A DNA stretch of 64,000 nt from Notospermus geniculatus. Its lineage: Eukaryota; Nemertea; Pilidiophora; Heteronemertea; Lineidae. This document shows positions 54,665-64,000 of the stretch, in pieces. Numbering within the stretch: the first letter of the stretch is position 1; each line of letters begins with the position of its first letter. The translations under genes were made by a program, and so were the position numbers. The stretch spans positions 85,835 through 149,834 of the forward strand of contig NMRB01000459.1 of NCBI GenBank assembly GCA_002633025.1. The letters are read 5' to 3'. A model generated the notes under the pieces. It was not told where the DNA came from and made no database searches. It worked only from the letters and a program-made list of their open reading frames with translations.

Positions 54665-54790
54665 GATTTTTTACTTTTGTTGCAGTTTTGATAGAATGGA
54701 ACTTTCTAAGGATTTTGGGCTTTGTTTCATCGAAATATCTCGAGTGGTTGCTGAGATATTTGAGATTATCGAAATTTTGATAATTTGAGA
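54665..54790 (-). repeat. Inverted relic of the composite module interior
   Basis: TTTTGTTGCAGTTTTGATAG and TGGAACTTTCT match 14435-14475 inverted, with divergence. GAGATATTTGAGATT also recurs at 14297. Confidence 0.6.
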
Positions 54791-54827
54791 TTTTCGTGTT
54801 TTTAACCAGGTTTTCAAAGAAAGTCCT

Positions 54828-54946
54828 GGGCCCAAATCCACAAATCCTTGCTAGGCTTAGTTGCCTCTGCTGAAGTGCCCAGTTTGTACAGGCCGATGTA
54901 CACAACTAGCAACCAAGCTGGCAAGGTTTTATGGATTTGGACCCTG
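54828..54946. repeat. Foldback MITE, GGGCCCAAATCCA ends
   Basis: GGGCCCAAATCCACAAATCC at the left and GGATTTGGACCC at the right, with GCTAGGCTTAGTTGC inner arms. Confidence 0.7.
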
Positions 54947-55084
54947 GTTATTAAATTACCGAAAGTGGCGGGCGTCCGGGCGGTCGCTTTTCTCTTGTCC
55001 GACTGATAACTTAAAAACGACTTGAGATTTTCTTTTGAAATTTTTGGGACGTGTTGCTTGTAAGTAGAGCCAAAAGGGTGAATG

Positions 55085-55400
55085 TCATCCTGGGTACGCC
55101 TAAAGGGTACCCAGGTCCAACCTGGGTACCCCTAAATGGCACCCAGGTACGTACTGGGTACCCTTTAGGAACCTAAAGGATACCGTAAGTAGACGTTGTT
55201 TCCTTTCGATATTCAGCGTCATTCAATTCAAGGTTTGGCCAATAGGGGGCTAAATGTGAAAACAGAAAAAGTGCTATTTCTCCTGAACGAATGGACGGAT
55301 CGTCACCAAATTTTTATCATAGGTATGTCTAATGACGATACATAACATAATACCCGGGTTTTTGATTTGACCTACTTTTCAAGGTCACAGACATCAACGT
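55085..55400 (+). repeat. GGGTACCC units followed by GGTCACAG dispersed repeat
   Basis: 55087-55180 has five GGGTACC/GGTACCC units in both orientations. 55230-55400 is the third copy of the family at 4560 and 9780: CCAATAGGGGGCTAAA, TTTGACCTACTTTTCAAGGT. Confidence 0.65.
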
Positions 55401-55401
55401 T

Positions 55402-55678
55402 TAAAGCCCCACAGTATTGAATTTTACGATATTTTCAAAAAGTTAGGAGAGTGCACATCGAGGTCCCATAGCCTCGTGAAGGTCCCCAAAATGCTTGCCT
55501 GATACGCACTTCACAGAATCAAGGCCTAGTTTTCAGCTCGCATTGGAAAAAACTGCAGGGAGAGCTCTAATGTATTCTGACAGAGCGTAGTACATTTTAC
55601 ACTACGCTGACGTCGTGACGTCGTGCGAGAATCGCGGCGATGATCTGCGTTTTTCACATTCAATACAGTGGGGCTTTA
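55402..55678. mobile_element. MITE with TAAAGCCCCAC ends
   Basis: TAAAGCCCCACAGTATTGAA at the left is inverted at 55659-55678. 277 bp, no ORF. It contains TGACGTCGTGACGTCGTG near the right end. Confidence 0.85.
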
Positions 55679-55898
55679 CCATTGGGTGGCACGTTTCATG
55701 GCTATTTCACCTTGAATCTTCTAACTTGGTGTGATCATGTATCTGGGCAGCTTTATGTGTACAGCAAATTTCCGTCCAATTTGACCCCAAATATATGGTT
55801 ACCAAGCGACCATTTTGGAATATGGACTGGCATATTAATATGTCATAAATTACTCAAGTGTGAATCAATGTTTTGACCATAATCATATTACTGGTACC

Positions 55899-56429
55899 CA
55901 GGGGCCAGTTGCACAAAAGCATACTAGGCCTAGTATCATTCTATGTTGGTTACCAAACTGGCTACCAACTTGGTACGGTTGCACAGAACTATACTATGTC
56001 TGGTATCATTCTAGACAACATACTATGTCTGGTAGGGTTCAGGAGTACTACTAAGTGCTGCCATCTATGTTACTGAGTTCATTCCTGGCTTGAATATATT
56101 GTCATATCACATGCAGTGGCATGGAGTCGGTACGGTTGCACAAAACTATACTATGTCTGGTATCATTCTAGACAACATCTTGGCTTATATAACAACAAAA
56201 CAATGGATTGTCACACCCAGTGCACATTGTGCTGTCAGGTGGAAGTCATTCAACTTGGTCTAGTACTTTACTATCCCACAAAGTATGTTACCACGTAGTT
56301 GAGTGCCTAGCATGCTTTTGTGCAACACTCCTGGAAGACCCAACTAACTAGAATGCTACTAGGCATTTGGAATGCTACTATCTCCTAGTTGGCTTCTAAC
56401 TTAGTATGCTTTTGTGCAACCGGCCCCTG
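55899..56429. mobile_element. MITE with CAGGGGCCAGTTGCACAA ends, 531 bp
   Basis: The left end CAGGGGCCAGTTGCACAAAA is inverted at 56410-56429. ACTATACTATGTCTGGTATC is directly repeated at 55990 and 56144. Confidence 0.85.
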
Positions 56430-56611
56430 GAATTCAAGGATTGCCCAGGAACGTTTCGATTTAACATGTTTAACATTTGTCATTTGCTCTTCTTCTGGTA
56501 CATTCACCCAGGTCCATGGACCATTTCATTTACATGTAATGTTCTCATAACACAAACTCTATATTGCGTGAATCCTTGCGACCCCATAAAATGTCTCTGA
56601 CGTGGGCCAGC

Positions 56612-56860
56612 CTAACACTGTTGGTAAATAGCTTCACTAAACTCGCCTTCCTTGACAATTTTCTTATCATAGTATCTCGCGAACATGGCGAAAGTCCTTT
56701 CCCTGGACCATCCTGCCATTTTCAAGATGGTCGATAAGGGCACCTTCACGTTCCTAGCTTTAGTTGCTGCAGCTGCCCTAACACTATGCAGGCTAAAGAT
56801 ACCTGTATCAACACCTGCTGCTTTTAGCACTTCCTTCACCCATCTCGCCAGGGGTCTAAC
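56612..56860 (-). pseudogene. Tyrosine recombinase C-terminal fragment (DIRS or Crypton-like)
   Basis: About 80 residues on the minus strand: RPLARWVKEVLKAAGVDTG, FSLHSVRAAAATKARN, VPLSTILKMAGWSRERTF and MFARYYDKKI. The HSVR, AGW and YY blocks correspond to the catalytic H-x-x-R, H/W and Tyr of tyrosine recombinases in eukaryotic transposons. No other domain is adjacent, so this is a fragment. The frame ends with a stop at 56612 soon after the Tyr, so the natural C-terminus may be kept. Confidence 0.75.
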
Positions 56861-56879
56861 TTAAGGAATTTTGCATGGT

Positions 56880-57690
56880 AGTCCGCAGGATAACATCCTC
56901 CCACCGCAGGGGTTTTTACCTCGCTCCTCTTTATCCGCTCACACAAACCCCTGCTGAAATACAACAGCCAGTGAATGTGATGTCACATGTGGCTGTTCCA
57001 TACTCCAGTTGCACTCCCTGTATTTTAAGGATAACTTGGAGAAGTATAAAATTTCGTGGTTTTACCCAGTTTGATTTTAAAGTTTTGTGCTTTACAAATC
57101 ACTTACATGTTTCCAAAATTGACTGAATTTTATCACAGAGGTTCTTCCTATGTATAGAGAGGATTCTTATTATTTTTGATTGTTATTATGAGTCATAATT
57201 ATTTAATATCGACACCCTGAAAATGCTGCATTCTGATTGGGCAATGGTTTTCTGACCGCCTCTGCTTGCCTGGGAGGCCCAAATTCAGCAGGGCTTTGTG
57301 TGGAGTGTATGAAGAGGAACGAGACCAAAGCCCTGCTGTGGGAGGATGGCAGGACAACCACTCTTTCCGCCTTTGGTAGTCCTGCTACATTTTTGGTAGG
57401 CCTGCCTGTTTTAGTTTAATAAAGGAATAAGAATATTAGGACTTGCATTTCTTTATTTAAAACTTGATTTAACACTCAAGAAAGCAAGAGACAACTAGTA
57501 TTACACTACTACTAGAGACAGGAGGGAACCGGGACGTCCGCTATCATATCTAATCAAAACTTCATGTTATAGCACAGATATTCCGTGAGTCTCGTTAGCT
57601 GACTAGTATTAAAGTAAACGTGATAACTGACTTTAAAGAATGCAGTTATGAACTTCATGTTTGTATGGTGTGTTTGGTAAACACCATATT
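56880..57690. other. No gene supported
   Basis: 57278-57345 contains AGCAGGGCTTTG and its inverse CAAAGCCCTGCT. The open frame across it is not recognised. 57430-57690 may be the 3' flank of the hAT gene. Confidence 0.4.
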
Positions 57691-57691
57691 G

Positions 57692-60600
57692 CTACTCAAT
57701 ACCCATAATGACATCCACATCATCATCATCTGCCATGTCTGCATCACTACTCAGAAGAACAGTGGGTTCTGGTAGAGCATCATCATCATCAGGAGAGTTG
57801 CCACCTGAATCAGACACATCTCCCCCATCACTAGATTCAGCAGCTGCAGCACTATAAGACCTAGAACCATGTGGCCTGGTGAAAGGGCGCTTTGCTCGTT
57901 TCCCCCCATAAAACCACTTGTTGATCGCATCAGTTGGGTCAAATTCCATGACATCATCTCTGTACATCATTATTCGCAGCAGATCTGTCACTGCCTCTGG
58001 CTTCAACTTTGATCTCCAGTCAGATTTAACTTGCTTGATCTATGAAAACCCTCGTTCACAGTCAGCACTTGAAGCGGGTATTGCGAGCATCAGATCCACC
58101 AGAAGAAGAAAGTTAAGCGTTTCTCCCAGCTTTATGTTCAGAGGGCTTGTAACTGAAATATCAATAGGATGAATTATTATATAGCAACAAAACAGGACTT
58201 CCTATCAGCTATATTGTCACAATTAGAATCACATCTTATCCAGATTATTCCTCCCTACCTTTTTTACACCATATCCTTCAATTCACCCCATTCTGGCTCT
58301 ATCTTAGATGTGTCTACTTCTGCATTGCTGAGGACAGGGTCAAAGTAATTGCACAGGTAGGCAACTTCATCATCACCAAAGCCTAAATGATTATGGAATA
58401 AAATGGTTAAGAAATCTTTCTTTCCAAAATAATAAACATGGAGACACTCAGAATGGTAAGTGTAGGCTTAACTTGCCTTCTGCTTCTTCCTTGTCATCAG
58501 GCCACTTTCTGAAGTCCGCAATACAACCAATGGAGTTGACGACAGTGGCATCAGCATCTTCAAAGCGCCCTCTCAGGCCATCACAAATGGCTGTAACAAG
58601 TACGTTGGCGCCATGTACATGTATCTTCCTCTCCCTGTTCTGCTGTTAGCAGAAAGGTCAGAGAATTTGGGTTCAGTCTCTCCCAAGATTGGCAGTTACC
58701 TGACGAAGTTTGGCCCCCGGCCTGAAAAAATAATCATTTCCAAAGGGCATGTTCTTTTTCGGAACATTTTTCCCAACTAATTTTTCATTTAGTTGCAGGT
58801 GTTTAATTTTCATGATAATTTCGGGTATAATATTTTATAACGTGAACTACATAATCATGGAAGAAAAATGTGACATTAGTTTCATTAATTAGGAAAACAA
58901 AGAGCATTTGCAAAATGTCTGAAATCAGCATGAAAGCAGTGAAATTATTCCCTAATATTTGTTGTACTGGGAGAGTAATGGTATTATTTATCATTCATCA
59001 CAAAATCATTACTGAACATATTGGTTTTGCTGAAATATTTGCATAAAATCTGTGATTTTCTTCATTTCTGCACCCCTATTTATGTGGGGGGAGAACAGAA
59101 CAGCACATCTAGGCCTGTCAGATTTGAATGGAATGCTGTGGTAAAGATTATAATCAATATCAGTTACAACATGTATAATCAACCATGACATGTGGGTAGG
59201 CTTATGTGATCGGTGGGACGTCAAATTCAAGTTTCCCTTTTATGACCTTATGCAACATCAACAAACCACTTCACTGATATTGACAATAATCTTTAACACA
59301 GCATTCCATTCAATTCTGACAGGCCTAGATGTGCTGTTCTGTTCTCCCCCCACATAAATAGGGGTCCAGAAATGAAGAAAGTCACACGTTTTTTGCAAAT
59401 ATTTCAGCAAAACCAATATGTTTAGTAATGTCTTTATTGTGAATGATAAATAATACCATTACTCTCCCAGTACAACAAACATTAGGGAATAATTTCACTG
59501 TTTTCATGCTGATTTCGGATATTTTGCAAATGCTCTTTGTTTTCCTAATTAATGAAACTAATGTCACATTTTTCTTTCATGATTATGTAGTTCACGTTAT
59601 AAAATATTATACCTGAAATTATCATGAAAATCAAACACCTGCAACTAAATGAAAAATTAGTTGGGAAAAATGTTCTGAAAAAGAACATGCCCTTTAAAAA
59701 ATATAAATACATAAAACGTTTTGAAGCTTTCGGATAGAAAAAGAATAGGTTCCAGTAATTAATTTTAAATGCCATCACAGTGTATCATCACCTACTTCTC
59801 TATGAACTTTTCAATCTGCCTAATACTGAGCTGTACTTTCTCTGAAACGGTAGCTACGGTGCAGGTTCTTTGCTGAAAGGACACTGACATCGAGGTTAGA
59901 ATCGCCAAGACATCAGAGAGGAGATGACCGTATGCAATGAATTTCATGCTCTTCATTTTCTTAAGAAACCCCGAGGCCTTTGCCTTTCCGTTCGCAGAGA
60001 CTCTGTTAATGGTGTCGGGGCTGTTCATCTGAAAGGGAATGACACTGCAGAATTGATTCATCGAATTTCAGTCACCCAGGTATCTCATCCTTTAAATCAG
60101 AAGTAGACCAACTAAGTTTGCTATCAACACACTTACTATACTTAACCCGGCCGGCAGCCGTGACTGACTCGCCGTCAGGGACGAACTAGATCAATAGTTA
60201 TTCCACTATCACTCGGTTCGTTCCGACTTGGACCATTGCCATGACGATACCCGCCAATAATGCCATGCACGGCAGGACAGTGCTGCCATCATTCTGTCAT
60301 TGACGAAACCAGTTTCGACACGAGGACTCTAGAACTGCCCCACCTACCTGCTCAAAGTGTTGGATAAGTGCCAGATAGAGCTTCCAAATGTAACCCAGGG
60401 CCTTGTCGAGGTGTGCCACCCATCGCGTTCCGCCAGCTCGTTGAGGTACAAGGAAAGGGACTTTAAGGACAACACAAGATTCCTTCAGCATGCTCCGGTT
60501 GAGGGATTCCACCCCAAACTCATCATTTGTCTCACTGCCGTCCAATTCCTCCGCAGCATCAGTTGCAGGTCTTTTAGTCATTACACCCTCCGCAAGCTCA

Positions 60601-60907
60601 TGCTGCTCCTCAGGCTTCCTTTTACGGCACTCTGCATCCACAGCACTGCCCACAGCAGAAGCTAAGGCTTGGCCTGCCGTGTGCACCCAGACCCACAGTC
60701 ACCACCATTGGCGGCCATGTTTGTTTTGGAGGTGCCCGACGTTGCTGCCAAACTCATCTTTTTTGTCCCTTCACCTGGCAAGGACATGGGTAAATTCGGA
60801 GGCTTCGCCGCCTTGTGCTTCTCGTTGCAGAAAACCGCGTTTGCAAGATTAAATTCACTCATCATCGTGAGGAAAAAGGGCAGCAAAAATTTTTTACCTC
60901 GCCGCAC
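57692..60907 (-). pseudogene. hAT transposase-like gene (KIAA1586/ZNF862-like type), spliced and broken
   Basis: Exons on the minus strand: about 60686-60348 (RAGGTRWVAHLDKAL, then HFEQ), 60028-59796 (SPDTINRVSANGKAKASGFL, LLSDVLAILTSMSVSFQQ), 58721-58700 (22 nt, PGAKLRQ), 58642-58477 (VTAICDGLRGRFEDAD), 58382-58259 (DDEVAYLCNYFDP) and about 58152-57692 (LMLAIPASSADCERGFS, then WRSKLKPEAV). They join in phase, and CERGFS is the hAT dimerisation-domain hallmark. Breaks: TAG at 58040-58042 right after CERGFS, and TAA in GTGTAAAA before the 58259 donor. The intron after 58477 uses a GC donor. 60662-60907 has another frame (NLANAVFCNEKH) that may be N-terminal. The DDE core is largely missing, so it is either a domesticated-type gene now dead or a transposon relic. 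Confidence 0.7.
58742..59695. mobile_element. Palindromic element, two 423-bp arms, in a hAT intron
   Basis: Arms 58742-59164 and 59273-59695 are inverted copies with few mismatches, starting AAAGGGCATGTTCTTTTTC. The spacer is 108 bases. It fills almost the whole 1.07-kb intron between the hAT exons at 59796 and 58721. No ORF. Confidence 0.9.
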
Positions 60908-60985
60908 TCGTGCCCAACAATAATGACAGCAGTCAACAGAGCAAGCGCGACAATTGAAAACAAGGCACCGGCCAGCAACCTACCT

Positions 60986-63003
60986 TAGTCCAGTCAAACT
61001 GTCACATGACCCACCACTAATTGTAAGAAAATGTTTCTCTGTGGGAATCTCCTCAGGTATACCCCAGGAATAACATATTAAAAATATAGGACGAAGGAAG
61101 GGGTGGAAGGGGTCTAAATATGCTAATTTATGTTAATTAGGTACGAACATCAAAGAAACAAGAGATACACCAGGAAATATTTTATTTCTGCCAAAACAAA
61201 GCAATGAAATGCAATCTAAATGCATCTGCTGAGTTGCTAGACATCATAAAAACTGAAATCAGGTCACTATTTTGAGTTGTTAGCTAATTAATAGTTAATA
61301 ACGATGCTAATTAAGTGACGTTTTTATCATAAAATGACTTTTTGACATGAATTTGGCGATAAGGAGCCAAAATGATGAGATAGTGAGTTAAGTATGATAA
61401 TTTGATCCTCTTTGGCACCCCATTGCTTTTTAATCTTCAGGGGTGCCATTTATCTAATTAAAAAGTTGAAACAATTGGACCCCTCCACCTGATTCATTCT
61501 GATTAGAGTCATGATTTCTTGAGTTACTTTCGCAAGACACCCTGAGTGAAGGTGAAATTTGGAACAAAGCTTAGTTAATCCCAGCATAGGCAAGTAAGTC
61601 ATTAAAGAATCATTAATAATGATTTTTAAATTATTAATTAGCAGTGATTAGATGCTTTTGAACTTATATGGGATACCATATGGGCATTGATTCAGAAAAT
61701 TTACAAACACTGTCAAGAATGTTCAACTTTCGTTTTGTGGAATGGTCTATGTCATTGACCATGGTGGACCTTTAACTTTGATGCATGGAATGCATCCTGT
61801 ACTGTATGAATAATATGTATAATTTGGAGGCCTTCTGTATTTTTCGGAAATGTCCTACATAGGGGCGTGCGCCATGTACGGTAAAACCATCCTTTTTGGT
61901 GAGGCTAACTCTACGTGTACTAACTTTTACACAAAAGGGAAGTGAAAGCATCAATCGTGCGAGTGAAGAGCGAGGCAGCGACATTAGCTGTAGCAGGACA
62001 ACGTGTCCACACTGCTTGTCGTCTAAATCACACTAACATTAATTACATGAACAGGGACTTGAGAAAGGCAAGTGAACCAGAAAAAAGTTGTGAACCGCCC
62101 GCTTTACTTTCTTCAACATCACAAATCAATTTTGAGGAACATCTGCGAGTTTTCGGAAACGTGACGAAATACGTAGTACGAAATACGAAATCCTACTTAA
62201 TTTCCATGTTCCAATGTATTTCAGGGAATGTTTGGTACCATAAAATATCCCTGCTGCAAGAGCGTCCTTTCGCATATCATGTACATGGAAGACCGAGAGA
62301 GTTGGGGCGCATCTTGATTTTTTTACTTTCCACTTCGTATATAGCTACGAATTGGAAACGAAATGTGGTAAATTTTCTTACTTGTCTATATGCTGAGATT
62401 AACCAAGCTTCATTCCAAATTTCACCTTCAATCAGGATGTCCTGCAAAAGTAACTTAAGAAATCATGACTCTAATCAGAATGAATCAGGTGGAGGGGTCC
62501 AATTGTTTCAACTTTTTAATTAGATAAATGGCACCCCTGAAGATTAAAAAACAATGGGGTGCCAAAGAGGATCAAATTATCATACTTAACTCACTCTCTC
62601 ATCATTTTGGCTCTTTATCGCCAAATTCATGTCAAAAAGTCATTTTATGATAAAAACGTCACTTAATTAGCATCGTTATTAATTATTAATTAGCTAACAA
62701 CTCAAAATAGTGACCTGATTTCAGTTTTTATGATGTCTAGCAACTCAGCAGATGCATTTAGATTGCATTTCAGATTGCTTTGTTTTGGCAGAAATAAAAT
62801 ATTTCCTGGTGTATCTCTTGTTTCTTTGATGTTCGTACCTAATTAACATAAATTAGCATATTTAGACCCCTTCCACCCCTTCCTTCGTCCTATATTTTTA
62901 ATATGTTATTCCTGGGGTATGTCCGAGGAGATTCCCACAGAGAAACAATTTCTTACAATTAGTGGTGGGTTGGGGTCCTAAATCAAGTAATTTGACTGGA
63001 CTA
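60986..63003. mobile_element. Foldback element with about 0.6-kb terminal inverted repeats
   Basis: Left arm 60986-61598 and right arm 62377-63003 are inverted copies starting TAGTCCAGTCAAA, with landmarks CCCACCACTAATTGTAAGAA, AGGACGAAGGAAGGGGTGG and AATCTAAATGCATCTGCTGA. The spacer 61599-62376 contains the dispersed ACGAAATACGAAAT repeat (62165-62330). The 193-residue frame at 61942-62523 crosses spacer and arm and has no recognised domain. A CCT or ACCT sits at both outer flanks. Confidence 0.85.
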
Positions 63004-63289
63004 CCTGCGCATGAGTGACGCCAGCAAAAGGATCACACCACGTTGAAAAACCTGGTCAAAATAGGGAGACCGCAGTCCCCCCGTGATCTAAAAATACTAA
63101 CCTTAAAGTAAGTAAGCCCCTCTTCGCCGCAGAGAAGAGGAAACGGCTAAATTTAACATGAATACAAGACGATTTTCTAAATCGCAAAAAACGTTGCATC
63201 CATCTTGGATCTTGCGTGATGAATTGCATTCTGGGTCGATCTGCGTGCGCATCTCATGTAATCTCGTAATGAAGTGAGCTGTTCACAGA
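63004..63289. other. No feature seen
   Basis: Short unassigned stretch. CATCCATCTTGGATCTTGCG near 63200 is not part of a recognised element. Confidence 0.35.
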
Positions 63290-64000
63290 CGTCAAAGTTG
63301 TACAAAAGTAACGAACCTGCCACAGTTCACCATTATTTCATTGAGAAAGTTCTTACATACATGTAAATGTGTATTAAAGGACAACCTTCGAAAGTGCCGA
63401 GTTTCGGCACAATTGGACTTCCAGTATGGCCCCAGGTGGCGTAACCTGAAAATCATGAGTGCTATAAACTTAGGAACAGCTTGACCCAGAGTGCTCAAAC
63501 ATGTAGCTCCTTCTAGATGACCTTTGTGTGCACGCCAACTTTCGGCCTGATTTGACTTCAATATGGCCACCAGGTGGCATAAACCCAAAAATCATCCAAG
63601 TGCTATAACTCAGGAATGACTTGACCTAGACTGCTAAAATTCGATATGTGGCTCCCTCTAGATAATCTATACGTGCATGTGAAGTTTCGGCCCGATCGGA
63701 CATCCAATATGGCCACCAGGTGGTGTAACTCGAAAATCATCAAAGTGCTACATAACTCAGCCTACCAGGAACGACTTGACCAAGAGGGCTCAAATGTGCT
63801 ATGTGGCTCCCTCTCGATGACATTCATGTGCATGTGAAGTTTTGGCCGATTGGACATCAAATATGGCCGCCAGGTGGCATAACCCAAAAAATAATCAAAG
63901 TCGTGTAAGTCGGGAATGACTTGACCCAGATTGCTCATAACTGATATGTACCTTCATCTGTCACAACACTATTATGTCCAATTAGGTGAGCACATGGTCC
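63290..64000 (+). repeat. Tandem repeat, about 125-bp units (CCACCAGGTGGC)
   Basis: Five to six units of ATATGGCCACCAGGTGGCAT, AACTCAGGAATGACTTGACC, GTGGCTCCCTCTAGATGAC and GAAGTTTCGGCCCGATCGGA. The array continues to the window edge. The single unit at 10070 and the end phrase GGTGAGCACATGGTCC link it to 9970-10480. Confidence 0.9.

Noticed and set aside
61942-62523. 193-residue open frame
   Set aside because: It crosses from the spacer into the right arm of a foldback element and has no recognisable domain.

Overview
This window is eukaryotic and looks like a draft assembly of a marine invertebrate. The best guess is a cephalochordate such as amphioxus, but a hemichordate, echinoderm or mollusc is not excluded. 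Genes have short exons with GT-AG introns. There is a metazoan CSTF1, a terminal nurim exon, and a pair of IRG-type immunity-related GTPases, which suits a chordate. The rest is a dense mix of transposons typical of such genomes: Harbinger, BEL/Pao, Helentron, hAT, tyrosine recombinase, LINE, SINE and very many foldback MITEs. There is one 749-base N gap and six single-N positions.

Layout. 0.1-3.2 kb: a two-gene Harbinger transposon (transposase and Myb-like protein, convergent). 3.2-10.7 kb: dispersed repeats, MITEs and the last exon of nurim (6357-6653). 10.7-26.4 kb: a large composite made of three copies of one repeat module, with outward inverted ends, interrupted by MITEs, a BEL/Pao 3' fragment with LTR, and the N gap. 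26.4-34.9 kb: a decayed Helentron, tandem repeats and a BEL/Pao reverse transcriptase. 35.3-39.7 kb: CSTF1 (ten coding exons seen; the first about 20 residues not found). 39.7-42.3 kb: palindromes and two Harbinger-type MITEs. 42.8-48.0 kb: two head-to-head IRG GTPase genes around an inverted-repeat intergenic region. 48.2-57.7 kb: MITEs, a LINE fragment, a tRNA-like sequence and a tyrosine-recombinase fragment. 57.7-60.9 kb: a spliced but broken hAT transposase gene. 61.0-63.0 kb: a foldback element with arms of about 0.6 kb. 63.3-64.0 kb: tandem repeats.

Host genes are few: CSTF1 (mRNA 3'-end processing), nurim (nuclear membrane) and the IRG pair (probably cell-autonomous immunity). The most interesting structure is the IRG pair. 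Both genes share the same splice positions, a 5'-UTR intron and an inverted-repeat intergenic region that appears to hold both promoters, so it is probably an inverted gene duplication. The second theme is the abundance of foldback elements. Three of them can be scored as filled versus empty sites by comparing the module copies within this window.
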